Below, piece by piece: positions 23,313 through 36,100 of a stretch of 64,000 nucleotides of DNA. Numbering within the stretch: the stretch's first letter is position 1; every line of letters starts with the position of its first letter. The stretch spans positions 64,262,929-64,326,928 of the forward strand of contig CM049312.1 in assembly GCA_026874595.1 (NCBI GenBank), read 5' to 3'. The notes beneath the pieces are model-generated. The model did not search any database, was not told where the DNA came from, and saw only the letters and a list, made by a program, of their open reading frames with translations. Source of the stretch: Sipunculus nudus. Lineage: Eukaryota; Annelida; Sipuncula; Golfingiida; Sipunculidae. A program made the translations under genes and the position numbers.

Positions 23313-25489
23313 TGGAAGTTTTTTTTTTCTGCTGTACTTACAAGCCCCATAACTCGGATTATATAGGTCGCAGTGATCTTATTTTAGATTTCGAAAGCGA
23401 TGTTTTATTGTCATCTACGAATGTTTACTTAGAAGATTCTTGGTCCGTGGTTACGTTATGTGCCCTACTAACGACCGCCCGGGCGGAAGGAAGAGAGACA
23501 AAGCGCCATACCCAGCTGAGCTGAAAATGAAGAAAATTAGAGCAGCAAGTCCTTCAGAACAATTGAATAAATATTATAAATGGGAAATTTTAAAATTATG
23601 GGCTGATGATGTAGGTAAATTATTTTCTTAATGTATATATCACTATGCACAATTTGAAAAAGAAAAACCTGGCCAATGAGTTTAACTGCTGCTGCAGTTA
23701 AATTTGCAAAACATCGATTTGACTGTGAATTTTACGAGTATTTTATAGTAATTGTTGTATGTAATATTTTTTAAATTTTGTATGTTTCAAATCCTAGATA
23801 GATTTCCAGGTATGCAAGGCTAAAGATGGCATCTATATTTATTTCATTTTTACTCATTTTTGGTTGTATTGTTTGTACTCAGAAATTACGACTGGTCAAT
23901 TGTCATCAAGGCATAAATCGTAAAAGTTAGACCAAAACAAAAGTCTTACATTATATAAAGGTAGGTCATATGTAGATATTCATGCAAGCACACAAGAAAT
24001 AAGGTCACTGTGACCTCTTTTCTTCGAGTTTTGCATATTTGTGTGTGTTTAAACACTTATAAATACATATAAAAAATGTTGGATGAACCCCCTTTTATCT
24101 GTAAATATAACGTAAAAATTGGGGAACATGGGCCAGGCCAATGCTGCAGAACTGTTGCAGACACAATTGTAAAATTTTAACATTTGTGCTAATCGTTCAA
24201 ATTCATACTTTAGATAAAATAGCCAAGTTTGTATCGGCGAATCCAGAGCATATAACTATTTATTAAGCTTACGTAACTTGATATTTCTTATAATGGCCTT
24301 TTTAGACTTTAATAAGATCACAGGTATTGTCATATGATCGACTAAATGAGGAATGTATGTATACTTGGCTGTGTTTCCAGGACAAGCCGGCACGTGTGAG
24401 CGATGAAAAAATGATATTGCCTACCGTGCTAGTTACTTGTGAAGATCGATGCTCACTATTTATATTTCTACCATATAAATTGTTATTGCACTTTTTTCAT
24501 TTTTTTAATCTCAGTAGGGCATGTATTTCACCTTATAATCCATTATTTTATCTCTGATCGTTTTAAATGTAGGTCAATCTATTTTCGAAGCCAATTTATA
24601 CTGGCCGGGAATACACGAATCAGTAGGCATTTATATTGAACTGGTGAGCCTAACGCGAGTCATGATACAAGCCATACAGGGTAATGTAGTTCAACGGGCA
24701 TCCATCCAATTGCATTGATATCGCTGTAAACAGTCGATATCCTTAATATTAGGTTATGCGTGATGTTTTAACACAAAAGAACACATATAAACTCACACAT
24801 CAACCAAAGTCGGTCTCTATGGTAATTAATCACTTCCTATGTCGCCTAAAGTTGACTATTGTCCAGTAAACTGGACATGCTTGTATTAATGCAGTCAGAA
24901 ATACAACGAACATACAGAAGTTTTTTACAAATAAACTGAGAAAAAACGGAATGTTTCTCGCACGTTAGGTATTTTTAGAAAGTATTCTATAAAAGATAAC
25001 GAATAGTCGGGCTTATGTCAAGTGACGGCGTACTTGTAGGCTAAGAAAAGTTGTCGAAATTAATAAAAATATGTTCATTCTCATCCAGCACTATACTGCT
25101 TTCCTTGACAGAAAGATGTAAAGGCACTCGGACGGTAGTCCGCTGGTAGTATAGACACGCTAAATGTCATAGGGCCGAATTGACGCTACACCTGCATATT
25201 CTGAACTACATATTCGACAACAGGTCAGACTAGTGCATGCCAAATTCTTGGGTAAAATCAAATACCTAGCCCTAGTTCTGATATCCTTAGTTGAGCTGTA
25301 TAATCATAATACCCGCACTGAAATGTGCGATGTGAAAGGGACCGGTTGGCTCGCACAAACAAAGGCTGATCACTAAAGCTAAGTTATCTATGGTCAGTTG
25401 AGCTAAAATTTAGATGTGTCGGAACGACACGAATAGCCCCGCCTGGAGCAAATTAGAAATATTTGTTAAATATTGTTAATTTTTTTTAA
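23313..25489. other. Unannotated stretch
   Basis: Two overlapping short ORFs (23312-23524, 23440-23631) have somewhat protein-like composition, but I cannot assign them and see no convincing splice sites. No other feature apart from the AGGTCA palindrome listed separately. Confidence 0.4.
24002..24016. promoter_or_regulatory. Perfect inverted AGGTCA repeat, 3-bp spacer (ERE-type)
   Basis: AGGTCACTGTGACCT is the consensus for a steroid-type (estrogen receptor) response element. Only the sequence match is seen; no gene with a mapped promoter lies nearby. Confidence 0.3.
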
Positions 25490-26560
25490 GTTCAGGAGCT
25501 GTCATATGGTCAAAAGAAGATCAACCAGGACAAAATGCAAACTCGATCTGTAATGGGTCATTGTCAAGCAACACACCAAAAATCAGGCCAGTATCTGCAG
25601 GCATTGCAAAAAAAAGTCCATTTTTCATAAAAATTGCTATTTTTCATGAGAGTTTCTATGTTCAGGATCTGTCATATGGTCAAAAATAGGCCAACTGGGA
25701 CGAAACGCGAACTTGATCTGTAAGTGGTCATTATGCGCCCACAGACCAAAAATTAGGCCAGTGTCTGTAAGCATTGCATTGCGAAACTAGAATATTAGCA
25801 AAAGCTGATAATCAGTTATAAATTTAAATTAGAGAGGTATGTACCATGCATCATAACAATCCACCAAATGCTTCCTTGTAAATAAGGTCCTAAGATTTTT
25901 TTTCTTTTCTAAGCTCTATGACCTTGAAAAGTAGGTCAAGATCAAACATTTTGAACTTGACCAAGATTTTGTAAATATGCAATAGCACAGAAGAAAATGA
26001 AGTTCCTGTGTTGAATACCTTTGGAGATATCCTGCACAAAAGGTCAAAATTGAAAAATCCGCTAAAATTCATTTAAAAAACAGAAGATCACCCATCTTCG
26101 AACTTGACCGAGATTTCATTGATATACATCTTCACTGATGAAATAAAATTCCAAAGGTGAATCCTTTTAGAGATATCCCGCTCACAAGGTAAAAGTTAAC
26201 GGACGCCGGACGGACAGGCAGAATGAGGGACAGTTTGGGTGACGACAAGAGCCAATCAGCCTATGTGCTGAAGGCTAAACAAGGCTGTACATGTACATTT
26301 GTCATGAAAATTTCTTTTTTTTTTTTTCATGAAATTTTCTATGCTCAGGAGCTGTCAAACGGTCTAAAGTAGGTCAACAGGGACGAAACATGAACTCGAT
26401 CTGTAACTGGTCATTATCTGCCGACACATCAAAAATCAGGTCATTATCTGCAGGCATTGCGAAAAACAAGTCCGTACAACAGTTTGATTTCGGAATGACG
26501 GACATGGGTAAAACTATATATGCCCCGGCCACTACGTGGCGGGGGCATAATAATGCATGT
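25490..26560 (+). repeat. Three copies of a dispersed repeat, with a related interlude
   Basis: Segments near 25490-25600, 25665-25780 and 26345-26475 share the order TTCAGGAGCTGTCA, AGGTCAAC, GGGACGAAAC, CTCGATCTGTAA and GGCATTGC. Between them, 25890-26200 has two copies of a second motif set (GAACTTGACC(A/G)AGATTT). The third copy ends in GCCCCGGCCACTACGTGGCG and GGGGGCATAA, a GC-rich hairpin-like end. Confidence 0.6.
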
Positions 26561-26639
26561 AATGGACTGCTAGGTCCATGTAACATGCGGAAGGTCTCAC
26601 ACATTGGATTATATTAGTGGCTCCTTTGGACTGGTCAGG

Positions 26640-26935
26640 TTCGTTAAATTGTTATTACAATACCGGTTAATTTTTGTTTTACATTAATGGTTTAGGAACT
26701 TTGTTTTATTATCTGGTAATTTCGTATTACGTAATCGGGTAGCACATGTTGTAACATTATCGGTTAGAGTTATGTTATTAGTCATTTCTTTATTACGTTA
26801 TCGGTTGGTATTACATTTCAGTTGATTTGTCATTACGTTATCAGGTTGTGTTACATAAAAGGTTAGTTTCTTATAACATTATCGGTGAATGCTATATTAT
26901 AAGATAATTATTACATTACCAGTTGTAACAGGCCC
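26640..26935. repeat. Degenerate minisatellite
   Basis: Motifs such as ATTACGTTATCGGTTGG, ATAACATTATCGGTG and TTGTAACATTATCGGTTAG recur every 25-40 bp, diverged from one another. Confidence 0.5.
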
Positions 26936-27299
26936 ATAATGATTTTGGTATCTACAGGCCTTTGGCAATATCTGCTGTTCTTCTTCTAATACTAAACACT
27001 GGTATGCCGATATTCCAGCGTCCAGACAGTCATTTTTACCCTGGGTCTTTGTTATACCCACCTTGTCGCATTAATGTATTGTTGTAAATGTAGTTCATCA
27101 TTATATATATTTATAAACCGAGTGTTGAGTGGAGTATTATTGTAAATCAATTCATCATAAAAGATGGTAGTTAATGAACAGCTACGTCACATTGGTATGT
27201 TTGCCTTCGACATGCCGATATCAAGATGCACAATAGGGACTCGATATTCGCTGTAGTTTCTGTTATTTTTCCTACAGTAAACTGATCTCCTCTCATACA
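26936..27299. other. Unannotated spacer
   Basis: Nothing recognised. Confidence 0.4.
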
Positions 27300-27740
27300 A
27301 GCATCGCTGTGTTAACCCGACATCGAGCGTATATCTAACAGGTTGAGCCTGTTGTTGTTAAAGACAGAGAACGATACACAGTACACTGATATACTGGTTC
27401 CCGCATCCATTTATTTGCCTGTTTGCCTTGGAACGCGAAAAGGTCACTAGGGTAGGTGGAAAGATTGCGAGAGAACGCGATATGATCGCAAGGGAACACG
27501 AAAAGATGGCGAGGGAACGCAAAAGATCGTGAGGAAATGCGAAAAGATCGCGAGGGAATACGAATAGGTCACCATGGAACGCGAATGATCCTGAGGGAAC
27601 GCGATAATATCGGGAGGGAACGCGTACAGATCGCGACGGAACGCGATATGATCGCGAGGGAACATGAAAAGATCGCGAGGGAATGCGATCTTTACCCAAA
27701 ATAAATATAGCACACGTCCCTTCAGGGGCTTCGTAAGATC
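27300..27740 (-). repeat. Element with an internal 21-bp minisatellite, copy 2 (inverted)
   Basis: This is the reverse-complement relative of 22905-23312: the end near 27300-27420 matches the far end of copy 1, and the CTTTACCCAAAATA segment near 27693 matches its beginning. The core holds about a dozen 21-bp units of type GATCGCGAGGGAACGCGAAAA. Confidence 0.75.
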
Positions 27741-27850
27741 GCATCCCTGAGGTTCAAGGAGATTACACCATCACGCCGCTGTGGCACCGGCTGGGTTCGA
27801 ATAAAGGATATTCAGCTCCGAAGTCCGACGCCTTAACCTTGATCTTTCAA
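27741..27850 (-). repeat. tRNA-derived SINE fragment
   Basis: On the minus strand the order is a box-A-like GGTTAAGGCGTCGGAC (27823-27838), then a box B ATTCGAACCC (27793-27802), then GCCGGTGCCAC. This resembles a Ser/Leu-type tRNA from which the 5' acceptor strand has been lost. It cannot fold as a full tRNA, so I call it a SINE or tRNA relic. Confidence 0.6.
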
Positions 27851-28319
27851 ATTGTTTGTTGGACAATTAAGATGATGTGACAGGTCATTAAATCATACAT
27901 AAGCATGAACTCATCCATAAACAGAGCACAGCTGAACTTCAAATAATTATTTTATTTTTTGGAACATGTTTTTATTTTGTGTTTGCAAAATTTATGATTA
28001 ATGTTTCACAGGTCATATTTCTCTGGGTCAACTGATATTTGAATAAGCTCTCTGGATTAAAAAAAATATATATATAAAAAAAACTGTTTTTGGGACCGCC
28101 AATCTTTCATGCACGTATCATTTTAAGATAATGTCTAACACAGTTAACAGTTACTTTCCGGTCGGTCACAATGGGTCATCTCCTTGCACTCATAAAGTTG
28201 GTACTCCAATATTAAAAACACTACTACAATGTACATGTATTAGTAAGTGACGTGGTCTTACTTTAATCAATTTATATTTAAGAAGTCTTCCTTTAAAGTT
28301 CCATGAACTATCGCCTCTC
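27851..28319. other. Unannotated spacer
   Basis: AT-rich, nothing recognised. Confidence 0.4.
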
Positions 28320-28800
28320 CTTAGGGTCTGCTCCGTCCATGTTGCTTGTCTTTACAACTCTTGGTTGGACATTTGCTTCCAACGCATGAGACAGAAATCC
28401 CGGAGTATGATCTCCACCAAGAAGCCCGAAACATGCATGGTGGGAGGAGTTGCTATTAGTGTGAAACATACCCTATATGTCTTTGCCTGTCTTACACTGA
28501 TCTGGACAAAATCTGACCAGACCATGGCTAAACATGTTCAAACACTGGTTTTTGGTGTTCACTATCGTTTATAATACTGGGTTGGAAAACACAGGGTCAC
28601 TTTTTAATCTTCTCTAACTTATCCCCCCCCCCCAACTGAGGTTACTGCAACAACAAACAACAGTATGTTCGATTTAATATTGATAAAAAACGCCTATTCA
28701 GTATTAATTCAGCATCTGGCATTATTCCGTGGTCAATCAGCGACCACGTTATTAGTTTACCAGACTACTGGGGAAACAGAGCTCAAAAAGGGAAACCCAA
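28320..28800 (+). pseudogene. Non-LTR retrotransposon endonuclease fragment
   Basis: Two motifs of an APE-type LINE endonuclease are visible in broken frames: VGGVAISVKHTL near 28440-28475 (compare GGGVAxYVKxxL) and FDLILIKN then, after a frameshift, SGIIPWSISDH near 28672-28745 (compare the C-terminal SDH motif). A poly(C) run and several stops intervene. The clade cannot be told. Confidence 0.45.
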
Positions 28801-28920
28801 TTTCTTAGCTGCAGTACCGCAGATCAAGTTACCAAATGGCTCCTTAAAACAAACTAGTTCCTAACAGGGCTCTGCTTGCAAAAAGTGTTTTTCTGGTGCA
28901 GGCTATACTGAAGATTGTTG

Positions 28921-28961
<41 letters not shown>

Positions 28962-29133
28962 GGAGTAAATTAACACATTACATATTTATTCCTCTCAATC
29001 TATTCATTTATGAGAAAGAAATAATTGGTTTTACTTGCAATAAATACTTTAGTTTGAAAAAAATACCGGATTAGGTGTTCCGATACATATATACGATGAT
29101 AGATACAAGTTCAGAAATCTAGAGATATGTTTA
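28801..29133. other. Spacer with a (TA)n array
   Basis: (TA)n lies at 28923-28959; otherwise this is the 3' flank of the minus-strand gene that follows. Confidence 0.6.
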
Positions 29134-30396
29134 TCATTGTAATTTGTTCTTATGATCCAACCTGGGGATCACATCCCCAAAGACCACCCAAGTTTTAACA
29201 AGTGTAGAGCGGTCCTTTTCTTTTCCTATCCTCACAAATATCTTTTTCGGATTCCTCTGATCTTCCCATGACTCACATAGGATCGAGTCTCTCATTTCGC
29301 ACCCTGTACCATACACCATTCCAAATTCTTTCATCTCATAGTCACCAACTAGACCTTTGACCGAGGAGAAGTAACCATCATTCATCGCAGCAGCTATACA
29401 GTTCAACGAATACTTCGGGTAAATACCCCTTGTCGCCTGATGATTCTTACCACAGTCAGTGAAGGTAATCACTGTTCTCCAGGTATACACCTTATTTCCC
29501 GGCTCTGGAATATCTTGAATATGTAACAGTTTAGAAGCACCGTCATTTTGAAACTGGCATCGTATCCTCTCGGGGATTGGCACTGGTCGTTTTGACTGAA
29601 CATCGATATTTTCATACACCTGGTAGGATCCCAGCAGTTCCTCTCTTGTACGGCCATCTCGAAGGAGGCTCCTCCAAATGAAGGAAACGTTGTCTAATGA
29701 CGACACTTCATGCTGTACGAGGAACGGGTGGCCAGTCAGCAAATGTTCTTTACGCCCCCGCATGAAAGAGTAGAAAGCGGGAAAGATATTGCACTTCATT
29801 GCCTTTGGGACTGATTCAGTTGGACTTGGGTTTCTCTGTCTGAGCTTATATTGGAACCAGTCAGTCCTCTCAAACAAGCGGCTTCTTGCTTGTTCCAACT
29901 TCCTCGCAATGTGGTAGAATGTCAGGTTGTCTGTAATGAACAGTAAAACATAATAAATTAAGCTGAATATTATTCTAATAACTTAATTTTAGCTCACCCG
30001 GCCTTCAGTCATGCTGCAATGAGGCAAATAGGTGTCTGTTTGTCGTCTTCCCTGCAGACTTCTCGTTAGTATACAGTAACCTTAAGACCTATGCCATTTT
30101 TGGAATTCTCAAGACCCAGACATGTAACACAACGATCACAGTGACCTGATTACGGCTGATATGAGGGGGTACTGTTCACCATAAAAGTTAGACTCTTGTA
30201 AGTTTTTAAGTCGGTTCAGTAAACATTTACCATGTGATCACAACATTAAGAAAATGAACTTCTTTCCAAATATTTTCCTGATAGCCTGCAAGTTTTACAT
30301 TTATTCAATTTATTGGGTAATATGGAAACAAAGATAAAATATTTAAAAAGTATTAGATTGTCATGATATTTGCTATGCATGCTCCGAATTGAAAGG

Positions 30397-30460
<64 letters not shown>

Positions 30461-31033
30461 CCTCAACTGTTTATATGTTCGTGTGTCATTTATTGCGCAT
30501 ATAACTTCTGTTTTTGAGAGAGCCTAATTAGAGCAACTGAGATATATCAACTGACTAGGCATTCTGTTCAAGTGGGTGTTTTTAGGAGTTTAACATGATA
30601 TGAGATGTTACCCAAATTTGCATGTTACACGTATTTTATAGATTGCCGAAAGACGACTTGGATTAATTGATGAATTGCCCTCCAAACGAGAGTATACCCA
30701 TTACAATGGCATAAATATATATAGTTTATAGAAACTTTAAATATTAACATTATAAATTGAAGCACTATGAATTTGGTGTACTTTGGTAACATTGGCTGAT
30801 AGAGTGATATTTGTAAATTAAAGAACCTATAAAGAACAGCTGACATGTATTAACTGGAAGAAAAGATATGGTAAAGTGAAAATGTTCAAAGCTATCAAAA
30901 TAATTATATGAACTGAATGCATTTTTAGTTTCTGTATTTCTGTATTACCTGTGCCAATTATTCTTGGTTGAAGTCTTGGCTGGGCTGTGTCAAATATTTT
31001 TCCAATATTTGTATGTTTAATTGGCCTTATCAT
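29134..31033 (-). CDS. Acyl-ACP thioesterase-like protein, paralogue 2, catalytically degenerate
   Basis: The long exon (29930-29134) follows the acceptor CATTACAG and aligns end to end with paralogues 1 and 3, keeping VQSKRP, NCIAAAM, KEFGM and CESWED. Where they have D-x-N-x-H, this protein reads G-K-N-H-Q: Asp is replaced by Gly and the His position by Gln, although a His stands one residue earlier. The later Glu-Cys pair is Gly-Cys. A proposed first exon (31048-30949; ATG at 31033) ends in ACAG/GTAATA with the same phase-1 junction and places Met 28 residues before the junction, against 27 in the paralogues. Its sequence otherwise hardly resembles theirs and lacks DRT, so this exon is uncertain. 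The predicted length is about 293 residues. The reading frame of the long exon is intact, so it is more likely a pseudoenzyme or diverged protein than a dead gene. Confidence 0.6.
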
Positions 31034-31724
31034 ATGTGAGGCTTGAGTCTGTACATGAACATTGTAGTATTAGAGAGAGCCAACTGCTGGATAGTAGTGA
31101 TAAAATGGTCATTCTCTTGAACTGAGATTCAGCTGTTCTTGGGCTTGGGTCTACAGATGCGCTGTGTTTTGTAAGAATGGCTACATATGAATATCAATGT
31201 AAATTTGTTGATGGTCACTATAATAGGTCCAAATTCCTTGACATGTTGGAAGTGGAGATAGATTTGTCCAAACATGGTCTAAATGGGAACCACTGTTGTG
31301 CGTTGGGCCAGTGTATCCTTTTCTGGGGAATCTTCAAAATGTCTGTACAAAATATGCTGTGAAAATGTAATGCCGCTGTACACGAGTGACACGAAAAAGA
31401 TTAATCCATTTCTGGCCTGCTGACGAAGACACCAGCAACTGAACACCAAAATATGTATTACTTTTTTATTTTTTCCTTATGACCCAAATATCAATAAGCT
31501 TCTCCCGTAGGCCATGGGTGATACATATTATGTTTGAATCCTATCCATCATATGTTAGGGGAGTTATTATGCAGAAAGGAATTTGGTTGTTCATCAAATT
31601 CTTTGCGAGTTATTGCATTAACATCATTTGAGAATTATCGCCTCTGCCCAGGTCATCCAGCTTCGAACTTGACGTAGCCCTTCATAACATACATTAGGGT
31701 GCCTTTCCATACATGCGGATTTTC

Positions 31725-31800
31725 ACCCGCGCGGGACCCGCGCGGGTCCCCGCATGCGAAGAGTCCTTTTCCATATGTGCGGGTCCCCGCATGCGGGTGA
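31725..31800. repeat. GC-rich palindromic patch
   Basis: Within AT-rich DNA, CCCGCGCGGG occurs twice in a row (around ACC), followed by GTCCCCGCATGCG and, 40 bp on, another GGGTCCCCGCATGCGGGT. These could form nested hairpins. It may be the end of a transposon, but no partner was found. Confidence 0.5.
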
Positions 31801-33033
31801 CCCATTAGTTTGGATAAACGTATGCACTAATAATCATAATTTCTAAAATTTTAGTTTTAATATCTTAAGAAAATATTCAGTGTAAACATGTCTACTAACT
31901 GATGAGGCAGATTGGAGCGGATTAATATCGTATCTCACCAGCCAGGCTTAAATGGTGGCTATTTTCTGTCACACTCTAACTTATATGAAATACTTTTTAA
32001 GAGTTATTGTGTTAGCAATGTGTGCCCTTTTTGCATGCATATTTGCTAAGATAGCGCAACCTTACTAGGTGTTTAGTAATGGTTTTTACCGCATAACTTA
32101 CAGAAAAATGACTGACTACGACCATATATCATACCTCGTTGCTGTTGTTGCTGAGGACCTGTCCTACTGTTAAGGTGGAACAAACAATTATGGTTACAAT
32201 TATGATTTCTGCCCTGCTGAAAGAGGGACCTAAAATTTAACATCAAACTGTGAATAACTTTTTGGACCTTTGACCTCCGGACCCCAAAATCGATAAGGAT
32301 CTTCTATAATTGATGTTTAATACATATTTCAGGTTTGAACTCAATCCGTCAAAGGGTCTTTCCTGTCACTGACCAATTTGAAACATGCAATTTAGCTTCA
32401 ACAATAAGAATATATTTGCGAACAACATTTTAAATGTTTTATCGTGCTTTATTTTATTATAAAATATCGTCACATATGAAAATTTTTCTGAATATATCAT
32501 GCCTTTTCTTAGTATTTACTCGAAATAATTAATCGAAGTTCAGTCATGACCTGAAAATATAGGTGTTCTCAATAGAATTTTCATATGTAGCAAATGTTTT
32601 CAGCTGTTTATTTTGCAACATTTCTTGCTATACATGAAAAAATTTAGGACTTTAATCCAACAATAAAATATTGAAATTATTTTTTTTAATCTATTTGATG
32701 ATTACGTATACCATGGATTAATAGAACTAGCATGCATAAACATTGTTCTTTTGATCTACACCTTATTCCATAAATAAATCACAATATCACAACATTATGC
32801 ATGACTTCCCACCCAGTTATATTAAGTAAATGAACACGTATCCCATTTTAACGATATTACTTGTGTGCAAATACAACATCTACAAAGCAAAAAAAAAAAT
32901 AAAAATAAAAATGTCGGTATTGAATACGAATTCATAAAGAGGTCCCTTGTCATGGTTGTGAGCCAATTCCATTGAATTCCACGCATGGCAAGTTCTACGT
33001 TTGATAAAGCAAGGCTTGTTTTTATTCCGGTTA

Positions 33034-33038
<5 letters not shown>

Positions 33039-33094
<56 letters not shown>
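33039..33094. repeat. (TA)n microsatellite
   Basis: A TA array 36 bp downstream of the stop of thioesterase paralogue 3. Confidence 0.95.
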
Positions 33095-33096
<2 letters not shown>

Positions 33097-33129
33097 AATG
33101 TATGAAATGTATGATGCTATTCCCAGTAC

Positions 33130-36100
33130 TTAAACCTTGCTAAAAGCAGTCATACGCTCACACCTCGCCCATGTTCGTATGGCTTGCTTTCCGTCCTCGG
33201 CTCTCCTGATTTGAGTAAATATAAGATTTTTGTCCCTATCATCTTCCCACGTTTCACAAATAAGTTTATCTCCGTACAGACATTCGGCTTCGTGTGAAAT
33301 CCCAAACTCTTTTATTCTGTGATCCCCAAGGTATCCTTTCAGACAACTGTAAAAACCATCTGCCATGGCCTCCGCCATGCAGTCCAAGATATAGGTGTAA
33401 TAATGTACATTGTTAACATGCTGGTTAAAATCGATGTCAGTGTACAAAACCTCAGTGACTCGGGTGTAAAGCTTGGATGATGGTGCAGGACCAATTAACA
33501 TATGTGGCTTTTCAACAGATTTCGGGCAGGGGTGGTTAATGGATTTATGAAATGGAGCGGGACGTTTCGTTCGCATGTCCACATTGACCACAATATAATC
33601 ACATTCAACCAGCGGTTCTACTGATGTACCATCGTACATTGATGATTTAATATTGAAGGATGTCTTTGATAAATAAGGAATTTCATGGTTCACAACCAGA
33701 TATTGGGTATGTTTTTTTCTGCATGAGGAACTCTTTTGCAGAGAAAAATAGAGTTCAGGGTGGATTCTGTACACGACAGCTCTCGGCCACGTGTCGGTCA
33801 CACCAATGCCAGCCCAATCAATTTTTGCTTGCAACCATTGATCCCGCTTTCTCCAGAGATTGCAGCGTGACTGTTCAAATTTTCTTGCAATCTGGAACAC
33901 ACTCGGACCATCTGAAAATAGTTAAACTTTAGTTATAAATCTCATTGCTAATCCGATTCTGTAACCAATTCTATGATCATATCATATGGCTCATATCCCG
34001 TGCAGTATCAATCCTGAAATAAGACTTGGTTGTGCATTCTGTGAATAGACATTTGAAGTACGTAGCCTTGTAACAATAAATATATCCCCTACCACAGCTG
34101 ATTGAAGTTACCCGTACTAAGAATCATGGAATAAATATGATTTTTTTTTATCAGAATCTTGCATTTCCGGATTAGATTTTTATTCATCAGGGAAAAGCAG
34201 ATTGCTCAGTTCGCCAAAAAGGAGCTACCTGGGGATCCTCCCGGCGTTAATTCTATGGACATTACCAAACCAAGTTACGTAAACGACGCAGACAGAGTGC
34301 TGACCTAATGCTGATGGAATTTCAAAAAGCAGAGTTTGGGATCCTATATTCCCAGATGCAACGTGACATACAGAGGTAGAACCTGCTTAGATGCTGTGGT
34401 TAATGATCTACAGCTGTTTGATGCAGGCTTTTTCACCATAGTGTTTATGTTCCATTTACTATATGTTAACACTTTTAACTATTTTGAACAAGATATTTGC
34501 AGCCTCTGAAGTTCGAATATTTATTCAACCTTCACAAGAACGCATGGTTGACATTTGGACCCAAGGCAGGTAAAATAGTTAACATTCTCCATTACCTGGT
34601 CGTTAACTATGATGCTAGGCAGCTGGTTAATCTCAGCCTCATGGCGCAGCTATATCTTTTCTATGATAAATGTGAGACCAAACTTTCTTTGGGCGTTACA
34701 AGTATAATGATAATCGATTATTACTCAGAGTCATTAGTTTTTTTTAGCAATATATCTGGAGTGAACCATGACAGCCGCATTATCAATGACACGGAGGTCG
34801 CAGGTCAAAGTTATCATCACATTGGTCTGGCCATTGGTTTGAAGGGGACTAAGCTGTAGAATTGCATCCGATCGGATGGTGGACTACACGCCGTCTTGTG
34901 AATGTTTGAAAGCGAGATGGGAACAGGCCTTTTCTGCCGACAAGATTGAACGCCTTGGGGAGATCAACAAAGGCTCCAAACAAGTGGTTTCTTTGCTCCT
35001 TGCATTTCTCTTAGAGGTGGGGGGAGAGAAAAATTCTTGTTGTCAGAGAAAGGTCTAGCAGCGAATCCATTTTTAGATTCAGGATACATATGTAACATCC
35101 AGGTCACTCTAGTGCAGATCTATCAAATAATGCTAAGTTTCGATGTCCAAAGGTTATTGCGATTCCCTTTGTTCTTGTGTAGGGGAATTATTCTAACTTT
35201 TCTCATGTCCTGAAGAGCGGTGGGGTTTTTTTTGGTATTGCACAAGTTTGTGAAGCTGTGTTAGGAGTTGATCCTTCCAATGCTTGATAATCTCGGATGA
35301 GTTTGCATCGTTACCGAGAGCTTTGTCATATGAAAGTGTGTCAATTGCCTGGTCCTTGTAAGACTAGGCATTCAATCGATGATTTCGTTTTTTCCTTTCA
35401 CAATAAAATCATTATCCAGGTTCGACATGTGTGAGCAGAACAAGGTTCGTAGTATTGCTAAATCCGGGATCCCATTGGTTCGCTCTGGTCATTGATGTTT
35501 TAAAGTCAAGGCAAAATTACAAAATAAATAAATAAAATCTACGTCTATATAAGGACTAAAGTTCTGAATGTAAACGGATGTTCCGTTAAATATGTTATTA
35601 TGTTTATTAAAGCAAGTTTATTACACACCATAAGGCCTACTTATTATCTGCTCTCGGTAAACTAACATCTGTCAAGAAATTTAGTACATATTACACAACG
35701 CTAAGGGAAGTTTATTTTTAGGAATCAAGGTCCCGAAACTTCCCTTAAATTGTATATCCTGAGTGTAAACCTTTCCTGATCATCATTTACATAAGAAAAT
35801 TCTCAGTTGTTTAACTTCATCATTTACATAAAAAAAAATTTCAGTTGCTTAACTTTAAACCTCTCGAAAGCATCAGGTCCTATATAAAAAGCTTAGGAAA
35901 AATCGGACTTGCAGTTTTGCAAGATGTCCCTCACTAACTCTAAATATATTGCTTTAAATAGCTGTGTTTAATTTGCTGGTTCCAGAGCAAGAGGAATCGA
36001 CCAACACTAGCTAATGTAGTGTCCCTCGGGGAAATATCTATGTCATATCAGGATACCATACGAGGAAATAGACTTACATGTAGATACCAACGTGGCACAT

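Larger units (their letters stand above)
31049..33129. other. Intergenic stretch between thioesterase paralogues 2 and 3
   Basis: It contains AGGTCA-family repeat remnants (near 31460-31560 and 32260-32330), a GC-rich palindromic patch listed separately, and (TA)n at 33039-33094. No gene recognised. Confidence 0.5.

Noticed and set aside
23440-23631. 63-codon ORF of lysine-rich, protein-like composition
   Set aside because: No recognised motif and no clear acceptor or polyadenylation context; not enough to call a gene.
27781-27850. A functional tRNA gene
   Set aside because: Box A and box B are present, but the 5' acceptor strand does not pair with the 3' end, so it is called a SINE or relic.
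31380-31480. CTGACGAAG motif as another hammerhead core
   Set aside because: No GAAA at a usable distance and no complementary stem I ends.
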